64,000 bases of DNA from Paraburkholderia lacunae (lineage in GTDB: Bacteria; Pseudomonadota; Gammaproteobacteria; Burkholderiales; Burkholderiaceae): positions 24,366 to 88,365 of the forward strand of contig NZ_QHKS01000028.1 of assembly GCF_003353175.1 (NCBI RefSeq), in the 5' to 3' direction. Positions 24,728 to 31,057 of this stretch are shown here, piece after piece. Numbering within the stretch: the first letter of the stretch is position 1; every line of letters begins with the position of its first letter. The notes beneath the pieces are model-generated. The model saw nothing but the letters and a program-made list of their open reading frames with translations. It made no database searches and had not been told where the DNA came from. The position numbers and the translations under genes were made by a program.

Positions 24728-25189
24728 TTACGGTTTTTTTTGGCGCAGGAACTGCCGTTCGATACTGCGCGGATGTACCTGGACGCCGAAGTTCTCGTGC
24801 ACCAGGCTGGCCAGTCGCTCCGCCCGCACGGCCGGCTCGGCAACCCGCGCCCGGTTCAGAAATTCCATCACCACCGGCGTCAACTTGTGGCCGCTACGCG
24901 GCCCGGTCTTCTGCGGAATCAACGCGGCCAGTCCACCCTGTTCGAAAGCCGTCTGAGCCTGATAGAACGACGGTCGGGAGAAGCCGAACGCCCGGGCCGC
25001 TTCGCTGATCGGCCGCTTGTCCACGCGTACCGCGCGCAGCATCTCGTACTTGACCTGCAGCAGATCGTGGGGATCGAAGAACTCTCCGTCCCGAAACAGC
25101 GGATGCGTCACGGCGTCTGGACGCGGATTGAGGCTCGCCTGCTGCCGCAGCACGCGGTGCTTGTCCTCTTTGCGTCGGTCTGTCGCCAT
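24728..25189 (-). CDS. Helix-turn-helix protein of the recombinase element
   Basis: A 153-residue protein with a homeodomain-like helix-turn-helix (about 60-100: KRPISEAARAFGFSRPSFYQ, then FEQGGLAALIP) and a second helical unit (KLTPVVMEFLNRARV, ASLVHENFGVQVHPRSIERQ), the pattern of IS630/IS481-type OrfA or winged transposase N-domains without a catalytic core. It ends FLRQKKP at 24728, directly after eight consecutive A residues on the coding strand. It probably controls or assists the recombinase. Transcription continues into the small ORF and the recombinase. Confidence 0.72.
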   Translation of the reverse strand: MATDRRKEDKHRVLRQQASLNPRPDAVTHPLFRDGEFFDPHDLLQVKYEMLRAVRVDKRPISEAARAFGFSRPSFYQAQTAFEQGGLAALIPQKTGPRSGHKLTPVVMEFLNRARVAEPAVRAERLASLVHENFGVQVHPRSIERQFLRQKKP

Positions 25190-25398
25190 GCATGAACTCC
25201 AGGGAAAGCGCCCAAATCAATGTAAATACAATTATGTACCATATTTCTAACGTTACAAGTTAGATGTCTCGGAAACATGCGACAAATCCGCCAAATAAAG
25301 GCAATAATGTGGGCAACAAAGGTAGTCGTGGAAGGAGCGTGCCGGCATAGTTAACTTTACATCACCGGCGTATTTTGCTTTACACGCGCTAGCGCTGT

Positions 25399-25668
25399 TC
25401 ATGGCTCCAGCGTGGCGATCAAACGCCCCAGTTCAAGCAGTTCTTCCACGCGAAACAAGGCGCGCCCGGCAGCGACCACGTTGAATGGGTCCTCGCCGAC
25501 GACGCTCGTCCAACTGGCGGGCAGCGCCCGAAATCGGCCATTCGCGTCGTGAAACCAAACCCTGTCCTCATGCCAGTTCTGGGCATGAAGGACCCGTTCG
25601 AATTCTTGCAAATGAAGGGGATGGTACGGATGGGTCACCTGAAAACGTCGGCTTCCAGTGTCACTCAC
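25399..25668 (-). CDS. DUF5372-like small protein of the recombinase element
   Basis: An 89-residue protein from a GTG at 25668: SRRFQVTHPYHPLHLQEFE, NWHEDRVWFHDANGRFRALP, ASWTSVVGEDPF. The HPxHPL...W.EDRV.F.D..G....LP..WT pattern matches DUF5372, a small beta-rich family seen beside recombinases. The start lies only about 25 bp inside the element, so promoter and ribosome-binding site must be within the att region or outside the element. It is followed by about 210 bp without a gene before the HTH gene. Confidence 0.62.
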   Translation of the reverse strand: MSDTGSRRFQVTHPYHPLHLQEFERVLHAQNWHEDRVWFHDANGRFRALPASWTSVVGEDPFNVVAAGRALFRVEELLELGRLIATLEP

Positions 25669-26040
25669 GGGTGCAGTTGTCTGCGGACTCCAACGCGATG
25701 TGCGAATCCTTCTTTGGCACGCTCGAGGCGGAACTACTCGATCGCGAACACTTTGATACCCACGAACAGGCCAGGCGCCGCATCTTCTGGTATCTGGAAA
25801 GCTGGTACAACCTGCGCCGCCTGCACAGCAGCCTGCGCTACCGTTCACCGCTGGAGTTCGAACAGCTGCACGCGCAAACGCAAACCTCGTCGCATCGCGG
25901 GTTGCCCACCGACGGGCAGCGTCATGGGCGAGAGAGGCGCCCCGCTGCCCGTCCATGGACAACCCGCTGCTTAACGCTCAATGGAGGCTAAATCACATTC
26001 AATTTCTGACTGCAGATCTGTCCGCTGAACCGGGTCAACC

Positions 26041-26256
26041 TCAAACTGGTATCCGGGCAAGCATGAACTGCACGAGCGGGTGCCGACCTGAAATTACATA
26101 ATTCTCCATGCTCGCGGACGCATCGCGATCATCGACGACAAGCGTTATGCGCGCAGTGTCATCGATCGGTTGACGCGCGCGCACAAAGCCTCGCAGCCAT
26201 AACCATGGAACATGGTCGATGCGTCCAGGCACTACCTCACAACCGAATCCAAACAA
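26041..26256 (-). pseudogene. Unidentified ORF disrupted by the IS3 insertion
   Basis: The frame WFVDAALFGFGCEVVPG then LVVDDRDASASMENYVISG reads to a stop that is created inside the IS3 terminal repeat. On the other side of IS3 (left of 20009) the minus strand stays open as GDMQASPGMKDHKHL, though in a different frame, so an indel must also be assumed. Product not recognised. It follows the lytic transglycosylase on the same strand. Confidence 0.35.
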
Positions 26257-26264
26257 GGCTGCGT

Positions 26265-26864
26265 CTACAAACCAAATGCCGTTTTCATCATGCTCAAGCG
26301 ATCGGCAACCCGTCGTGCATAGCCCTTGGCGCCCCCGCTATAGCGACATAGCGCGCCCTCGAGGTCTCCACCTGACGCCCTTATGTAGTCTCGGAGAATC
26401 GCGGACCCGATATGGACGTTGGTGCGCGGGTCGGTCAAATCGGACGTGCGAAGGACACGGTCTCTGTGTTGAGATGGAAGTACTTGCATGAGTCCCTTGG
26501 CGCCAACAACACTTATCGCAAATCGGTCGAAACTAGATTCGACTGCGATCACTGCAAGCAATAACAACGGCGAGATTGTGTAACGCCTTGCCGCAGTTAG
26601 CACCGCGTGACCGATTCCCAAGGCGTCGTGTAATCCTATATGAAAACGAGAACTCACAACAGCTGCGATTTCCTCTGCTGTGGGTGCTTCCTCTAGCGGC
26701 AGGTCGACCGCTTCAGCCGACGTCGGCCAAGCCGGCGCAACGGCGCCATAACACAGCCCCGTTAGCGAGCAGAAAACCACAATAGCCGAGAGGACGATGT
26801 CGCGCAGGCGGCGAGCAAGAGTGTGTAGCCACCCAATTGAATCTTCGCTCAGGTTCGTGAACAT
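26265..26864 (-). CDS. Lytic transglycosylase (SLT domain)
   Basis: A 199-residue protein with an N-terminal membrane/signal segment (about 22-42, DIVLSAIVVFCSLTGLCYGA) and a C-terminal SLT transglycosylase domain (about 90-190): ISPLLLLAVIAVESSFDRFA with catalytic Glu109, GAKGLMQVLP (121-130) and the LRDYIRASGGDLEGALCRYSGG motif. Small enzymes of this kind open peptidoglycan locally for secretion or conjugation machines. No secretion genes remain nearby, and the downstream ORF is broken by IS3, so it is probably an orphan of a lost system. Confidence 0.82.
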   Translation of the reverse strand: MFTNLSEDSIGWLHTLARRLRDIVLSAIVVFCSLTGLCYGAVAPAWPTSAEAVDLPLEEAPTAEEIAAVVSSRFHIGLHDALGIGHAVLTAARRYTISPLLLLAVIAVESSFDRFAISVVGAKGLMQVLPSQHRDRVLRTSDLTDPRTNVHIGSAILRDYIRASGGDLEGALCRYSGGAKGYARRVADRLSMMKTAFGL

Positions 26865-27272
26865 GGTCTATGTTCCTCAATATTCCATGGTCACGATCGG
26901 TTCAATCGGTCTTCCATGGAACGACACGACGACGAATAGATGAAAACAACAAAGTAGAAAATCGAAGTATCGTGTACTGTCCAATTCAGTCTTTAAGAAA
27001 TTAAACAATCTGCCCAGACCTTCCGCAGCGGAAACAGCAGAGTCGTCAAGCCAGACGCTCGAGCGCCCGATCAATGCAAGCTGCGCACGTTTCGCTCGCA
27101 ACCAACTCGCGAACGCTGTTGGCATAGCGTTGGTGCGCTGCAGGCACCTGTCCACGCTCTTGCATTCTTCACGTTTGATTTGTTCATCCAGCTCGACCAG
27201 CCATGCCCGGGTCGCTCGAAGTCTTTTCGATACCCATCACAATTTTCCTTCAATGCCAACTAATCCTCGACG
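26865..27272. other. No supportable gene
   Basis: Several short overlapping minus-strand frames (around 26877-27259) change frame without a convincing start. One ends ANSVRELVASETCAACIDRA and may be a decayed small protein. The stretch is lower in GC than its surroundings. Confidence 0.35.
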
Positions 27273-27401
27273 CTACAGTAAGCATACCGTATTAAAATCT
27301 ACAGTCCGCCGGTAGACGTTCCTGTTCAGCCATGGCACGAACGTGTATTCGTCGTATGCATTGCTGCCCACATAAATCCAATTGCTGAGAATGCTGGACA
27401 T
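27273..27401 (-). CDS. Small protein (42 aa), possible surface-adhesin-like remnant
   Basis: A 42-codon frame with an excellent ribosome-binding site (GTAGGAGACG ahead of tandem ATGs at 27404 and 27401). It reads MSSILSNWIYVGSNAYDEYT and then FVPWLNRNVYRR. The WIYVGSN-Y-D-YTFV pattern resembles the opening of surface-adhesin protein E-like domains, but those are over 100 residues and have a signal peptide, so this would be a fragment. It may equally be an unrelated small ORF. Confidence 0.35.
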   Translation of the reverse strand: MSSILSNWIYVGSNAYDEYTFVPWLNRNVYRRTVDFNTVCLL

Positions 27402-27716
27402 CATCGTCTCCTACTTTTTCCACCATTAATGGGCGCCGGTTTTACAACAAAGGCCGCTCCATGCCGGCTTTCATGTCCTCCGATGCCAAGGCGCCGGGCT
27501 GCAAACTCGTTCGCCTGCAGCACGTCGCTACCAATAGATAGTACATGATGACTAAGATAGGTAAACATACCAACGACGTCAAGAAAAACTTTGGCGGCGT
27601 GTCCACTGGCTTCGCGCCTGAAAAGGCGGTCTCGAGCGCTCAAGCTGCTTGCGGGTGCCGGAACCGCTTCCCGGGAGTTGTCGTGGGGCTGGCAGGCTAG
27701 TGCGTAACCATGGGAA
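27402..27716. other. No gene recognised
   Basis: Only shadow frames. It ends at the decayed copy of the regulon promoter element. Confidence 0.4.
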
Positions 27717-27788
27717 GACCGGGAATACCCTCTCTTTTCCTCTTGCACAATGTTTTTCTTTCTGACCTACTTTCGGTACCATTTCCTA
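27717..27788 (+). promoter_or_regulatory. Composite regulon element, copy A (decayed)
   Basis: Palindrome remnant CCGGGAATACCCTCTC around 27719-27734, then repeat-like TTCTTTCTGACCTA (27756-27769) and GGTACCATTTCCTA (27775-27788). Spacing matches the four other copies. It precedes a degenerate duplicate of the phytanoyl-CoA dioxygenase gene, so the copy is probably non-functional. Confidence 0.6.
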
Positions 27789-27850
27789 TTATTATTCTGG
27801 AAGCGATTGCAACCGGAGCACACAACGACGTTTCAAGGGTTCAACGATCG

Positions 27851-28110
27851 ATGAAGGCGTGCGAGGCATTCGACGAGGAAGGTGTCGTCTGGCCATGGAT
27901 CTTCCTGGCGAGCAGTAGCTGGCCCGGCGCCTCCTGATTTACGACCAGAGGATGGAAAAGCTGGACCCATGGCTGCCTGCTTCTTGAAGGCACGGCGCAC
28001 AAGACTCACGGCCGAAACGCGAATCCGTTCGCGAAGGCCGCCCGGGCGAACTGGTCGGGCAGTCGCGGTTCGACCGGTTGTTCGCTGGTCTGGCAGGATC
28101 TGGGGCACGT
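27851..28110 (+). pseudogene. Degenerate duplicate of phytanoyl-CoA dioxygenase 5' end
   Basis: Starting at ATG 27851, MKACEAFDEEGVVWPW parallels MDEATRKAFAEDGAVLVKG of the gene at 28276. After a frame change, EGTAHKTHGRNANPFAKAAR parallels DGTVHKTHNDNANPYAKG, and WQDLG parallels FADLWG. Similarity stops at about 28110, just before promoter copy B. Together with promoter copy A this is a partial tandem duplication of about 400 bp that has decayed. Confidence 0.65.
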
Positions 28111-28144
28111 TTGATACTTCGCCATTGGCCGTAACCCGCAGAAC

Positions 28145-28214
28145 ACAGGGAATTCCCTGTCTTTTTTCTTTTTCTTATTTTTGTATTATGACCTAACTTT
28201 GGTAGTATTTTCTA
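28145..28214 (+). promoter_or_regulatory. Composite regulon element, copy B
   Basis: Perfect palindrome ACAGGGAATTCCCTGT (28145-28160), a T-rich spacer, then direct repeats TGTATTATGACCTA (28182-28195) and GGTAGTATTTTCTA (28201-28214), 61 bp before the dioxygenase start. The palindrome followed by T6 also resembles an intrinsic terminator, but no gene to be terminated lies upstream. Confidence 0.7.
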
Positions 28215-28275
28215 CGAAGGCGCCGCAGGAAGCGTTTGCAACCGGGTCGCCTGTTGACGATTCAGGAGTTCAGCT

Positions 28276-29109
28276 ATGGATGAAGCCACGCGCAAGGCGT
28301 TCGCGGAGGACGGCGCCGTTCTGGTCAAGGGCCTTCTCAGCGAGCAACAGTTGGCCCGGTGCCGACAGGTCTTCGACTGGGGTATAGAGAACCCCGGGCC
28401 TATGGCCTGCAGCCTCTTCGACGGCACAGTGCACAAGACGCACAACGACAACGCCAATCCGTATGCGAAGGGGCGTCTGGACGAGCTCGCTGGAGAGCTG
28501 CCGTTCGGCCGACTGTTCGCGGATCTCTGGGGCTCAGACAACGTCTGGTATTTCGCGGAGGAACTGTTCCTCAAAAGCGGGGGCAGGAGCGGTCGCTCGC
28601 CGTGGCATCAGGACACTTCCTACCTGCCATGGGAGGGCATGCATTTCGGCAATGCCTGGATCAGTTTCGAGGCCGTACCCAAACAGAACGCGCTCGAGAT
28701 TGTGCGGGGATCGCATCGAGGCCCGCGGCACGACGGCACGACCTTTCAAAATGCTGAAGATCCGACTGATCCTCTGCATGGCGGCGATGTCTGGCCACGC
28801 CTGCCGAATATCGAGGCTGAGCGCCGCGTTAGCCCGTCTGCTTACGAAATCATTTCCTGGGCGACAGAGCCCGGCGACGTCCTGCTGCTGCATCCGGGGG
28901 TGCTACACGGTGGCGGCGCGGTGGACACCGCGTTTCCGGATCGCCACACGCTCGTGCTGCGCTTCTTCGGCGACGACGCGGTTTTCAGCCCGCTGCCGCA
29001 ACCGAGCCTCTCGGGCTTCACGCCGGCTGGTGTGTTGTTCGTTGAAGAACTTGCCGCGTTGAGAGAAGGGGATCCGTTTCGCGCACCGTGTTTCCGTCAA
29101 CTAGTCTGA
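28276..29109 (+). CDS. Phytanoyl-CoA dioxygenase-family Fe(II)/2-oxoglutarate oxygenase
   Basis: A 277-residue PhyH-type oxygenase. The iron triad is visible as His111 and Asp113 in WHQDTSYLPW and His211 in LHPGVLHGGG. An Arg about 12-18 residues later (Arg223 or Arg229) would bind 2-oxoglutarate. Family members hydroxylate fatty acyl-CoAs, ectoine, halogenated or alkaloid substrates, so the substrate is open. It heads the first unit of the cluster, with the regulon element 61 bp upstream, and RidA follows after 17 bp. A decayed partial duplicate sits directly upstream. Confidence 0.88.
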   Translation: MDEATRKAFAEDGAVLVKGLLSEQQLARCRQVFDWGIENPGPMACSLFDGTVHKTHNDNANPYAKGRLDELAGELPFGRLFADLWGSDNVWYFAEELFLKSGGRSGRSPWHQDTSYLPWEGMHFGNAWISFEAVPKQNALEIVRGSHRGPRHDGTTFQNAEDPTDPLHGGDVWPRLPNIEAERRVSPSAYEIISWATEPGDVLLLHPGVLHGGGAVDTAFPDRHTLVLRFFGDDAVFSPLPQPSLSGFTPAGVLFVEELAALREGDPFRAPCFRQLV

Positions 29110-29126
29110 CCAAAGGGGCCACCATC

Positions 29127-29540
29127 ATGACAATGTCCACTACGCGGCAATCAATCATCCCGCCGCCGTTCCAGGCGTTCTACGACGCCTATCATTTCTC
29201 ACCCGCGACCCGCGTGGGGGACACGATCTGGGTCTCCGGCCAGGTCGGCATCGGTCCGGATATGAAAGCCGGCGAAGGCATGTCGGCGCAGGCCCGTATC
29301 GCCTTCGAGTCCCTGAAGGCCGTGCTCGAGACGGCGGGCGCGAGCCTTTCTGATGTGGTGGAGTTGACCACGTTCCATACAGATCTGCGCGGCGAAATCG
29401 AGGCCTTTTCGGCGGTCAAGGACACGTACTTCCCGGCGTGCTATCCCTCGTGGACGGCGGTCGGCGTAACACAACTGGCATTACCCGAGTTGTGCATCGA
29501 GATTCGGGCGGTGGCCGTGGCAGGGTGCGGCGAGGGCTGA
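29127..29540 (+). CDS. RidA-family enamine/imine deaminase
   Basis: A 137-residue RidA/YjgF protein: DTIWVSGQVGIGPDM, a central helix QARIAFESLKAVLETAGASLSD, VVELTTFHTD, and the C-terminal LPELCIEIRAVAVAG with the carboxylate-binding Arg127 characteristic of active RidA. These trimeric proteins hydrolyse reactive enamines/imines to ketones and ammonia. In an operon with flavin amine oxidases this is a fitting role, since amine oxidation yields imines. ATG 29127 follows AAAGGGGCC; an earlier in-frame ATG at 29088 overlaps the preceding gene and was rejected. Confidence 0.88.
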   Translation: MTMSTTRQSIIPPPFQAFYDAYHFSPATRVGDTIWVSGQVGIGPDMKAGEGMSAQARIAFESLKAVLETAGASLSDVVELTTFHTDLRGEIEAFSAVKDTYFPACYPSWTAVGVTQLALPELCIEIRAVAVAGCGEG

Positions 29541-29616
29541 GCGGTTTGGTCTCGATGCGTCAGGATTGAATCTGACACTTCGTACTGCGAATTAGATTGA
29601 AATCGAAAGGAGAGTC

Positions 29617-30981
29617 ATGATGAGAAAGCACACTATCGGAGCCTTGTCGGCCATTGCGGCAGCCTTACTGCTCGTGGCCGGGGCCGCCGTTGCCGACGAC
29701 CTCACGTCGGTAGGCGCGGAGCGCTCGGCCAGCAAGGACGGGCTCGTACCGGCGTTTGCCGGCCGGGAAGCGACGCCGGCCGGCTGGGAGTGGGGCAAGA
29801 TTCGCGGCGACTTCTGGAAGCACAAGAATGAAAAGCCCCTGTACACGATCGATGCATCGAACGTCGACAAATATGCCGACAAGCTTTCCCCGGGGCTGAT
29901 CCAGCTCGTCAAGCAACTGAAGGGCTATCGAATGGACGTCTATCCGTCGCATCGCGAGTGCCAGTTGCCAGATTTTGCCGAGCAGAATTCGAAGGCAAAT
30001 CTCACGACGGCGAAACTCGCTTCGGACGGCGAGACGGTGCAGGCCGCAGTGCTCCCCGGCGTGGCCTTCCCGCAGCCGAAGAACGGCGCCGAAGCGATCC
30101 TCAACTACGAGACACGTTATCGCGGCGAGGGCGTCGAGTGGTCGCCGGTTGTCACGTCCATCGCCCCGCGCCCCGGCAGCAGTGACTGGATTGACGCAAT
30201 CGGTCCCCAGTCGTTCTTTTTCCCGGCGGGCAAGGAAGGCAAGACCACACCGCAGGACGTCGACCAGTTTAACCTCGGCGCGTATTTCTCGGTCGATTCA
30301 CCGGCTGCGCTGGCCGGGCAAGCCTTCGTGCAGCGTCAGTATTTCGACAAGGATTCTGAGACGTACTACTACTTTCCGGGCCAGCGCCGCGTGAGGCGTA
30401 TGCCGGCCTATACGCACGATGCACCGCTGATCGGTTTCGAGAATCAGTACCTGATCGACGAATCCAACATGTTCAACGGCTCCATCGACCGCTTCAACTG
30501 GAAGCTTGTGGGCAAGAAGGAAATGATCGTTCCGTACGACGATTTCGGCATGTACACCTTCAGGGACAAGCTGCGTGACGTCGCCACGCCCAATGGCATC
30601 GCGTCCGACCATCGTCGATACGAGGTGCACCGCGTCTGGGTGGTCGAGGCGACGCTCAAGCCCACGGCACGTCACGTCGCGTCGAAGAAGGTTTTTTACC
30701 TGGACGAGGATAGCTGGCTAGCGCTTGTAGGCGAGGACTATGACGCGCAGGGCAAGCTCTGGAAGGTGCGCGAGAGCTATCCGATCCCGGTGTGGGAGCT
30801 GGGTGGCGCCTGCGATAACGAGCCGATGGCGCAGTACGACCTCAACAACGGACGCTACGTGTTCGACGCTTCGTCGATTGGCCAGGGCAAGGACCTTCAC
30901 TGGTACGAGCAGGTCAGCGACCCGCGTTTCAAGACCGATTTCTTCACGGCAGAATCGTTGAGATCGGTGAGCGAGCGCTGA
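29617..30981 (+). CDS. DUF1329 outer-envelope lipoprotein-sorting-like protein
   Basis: A 454-residue DUF1329 protein with a signal peptide (MMRKHTIGALSAIAAALLLV, cleavage near AVADD). The mature part shows the family pattern: SAGKDGLVPAF-like opening (here SASKDGLVPAF), PGQRRVRRMP, and repeated aromatic strands (YYYFPGQ, YTFRDKL, YEVHRVWVVEA). The fold is LolA/LolB-like with a cavity for lipophilic ligands. It almost always pairs with DUF1302 and an RND permease, as here (the DUF1302 gene starts 76 bp later). Likely a periplasmic carrier for hydrophobic molecules. A good AAAGGAG site precedes the start. Confidence 0.87.
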   Translation: MMRKHTIGALSAIAAALLLVAGAAVADDLTSVGAERSASKDGLVPAFAGREATPAGWEWGKIRGDFWKHKNEKPLYTIDASNVDKYADKLSPGLIQLVKQLKGYRMDVYPSHRECQLPDFAEQNSKANLTTAKLASDGETVQAAVLPGVAFPQPKNGAEAILNYETRYRGEGVEWSPVVTSIAPRPGSSDWIDAIGPQSFFFPAGKEGKTTPQDVDQFNLGAYFSVDSPAALAGQAFVQRQYFDKDSETYYYFPGQRRVRRMPAYTHDAPLIGFENQYLIDESNMFNGSIDRFNWKLVGKKEMIVPYDDFGMYTFRDKLRDVATPNGIASDHRRYEVHRVWVVEATLKPTARHVASKKVFYLDEDSWLALVGEDYDAQGKLWKVRESYPIPVWELGGACDNEPMAQYDLNNGRYVFDASSIGQGKDLHWYEQVSDPRFKTDFFTAESLRSVSER

Positions 30982-31057
30982 GGTTCGGCGCAGGTGCAGG
31001 GGACCGACGCGCGCCGGTGGTGTGTGTCGGCATCGAGGGTGACGGCAGGGGAGACTC

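Larger units (their letters stand above)
22330..25693 (-). mobile_element. Large-serine-recombinase element (about 3.36 kb) in IS3 orfB
   Basis: CAA is present at both boundaries (22327-22329 and 25691-25693); excising one copy restores the orfB frame. Contents on the minus strand are a DUF5372 gene (starting about 25 bp from one end), an HTH gene, a small overlapping ORF and a large serine recombinase ending about 15 bp from the other end. The ends show weak inverted similarity over about 20 bp (GGATTGCG...CACC against GAGTCCGC...CACC), as expected for hybrid att sites. Confidence 0.7.
21683..25991 (+). pseudogene. IS3-family transposase OrfB, split by recombinase element
   Basis: Coding halves are 21683-22329 and 25694-25991. 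Joined, they keep frame and give about 314 residues with rve integrase-core features: first Asp in VADATYIPTGEGFLYLAVVLD, Glu in NAMCESFFGTLEAELLDRE, and the YLESWYNLRRLHSSLRYRSP tail. The usual HHSDxGxQYTS motif with the second catalytic Asp is shortened to HHSAQYTS, a 3-residue loss, so the transposase should have been inactive before the recombinase element split it. The rejoined frame shows the insertion was precise. Confidence 0.75.
20010..26043 (+). mobile_element. IS3-family element carrying two nested insertions
   Basis: Terminal inverted repeats start TGAGGTTGACCCG on both ends (20010-20036 and the complement of 26018-26043) with a GGACA block further in. Both ends are flanked by AAC (20007-20009 and 26044-26046), a 3-bp target duplication typical of IS3. 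Removing the IS110 insertion (20040-21327) and the recombinase element (22330-25693) leaves about 1.4 kb with a continuous leader, orfA and orfB, which is a normal IS3 size. Confidence 0.75.

Noticed and set aside
28145..28170. Palindrome plus T-run as a simple terminator
   Set aside because: Not excluded for copies C and D, but constant spacing to the direct repeats, the broken T-run at E and the lack of an upstream gene at B favour a regulatory element.
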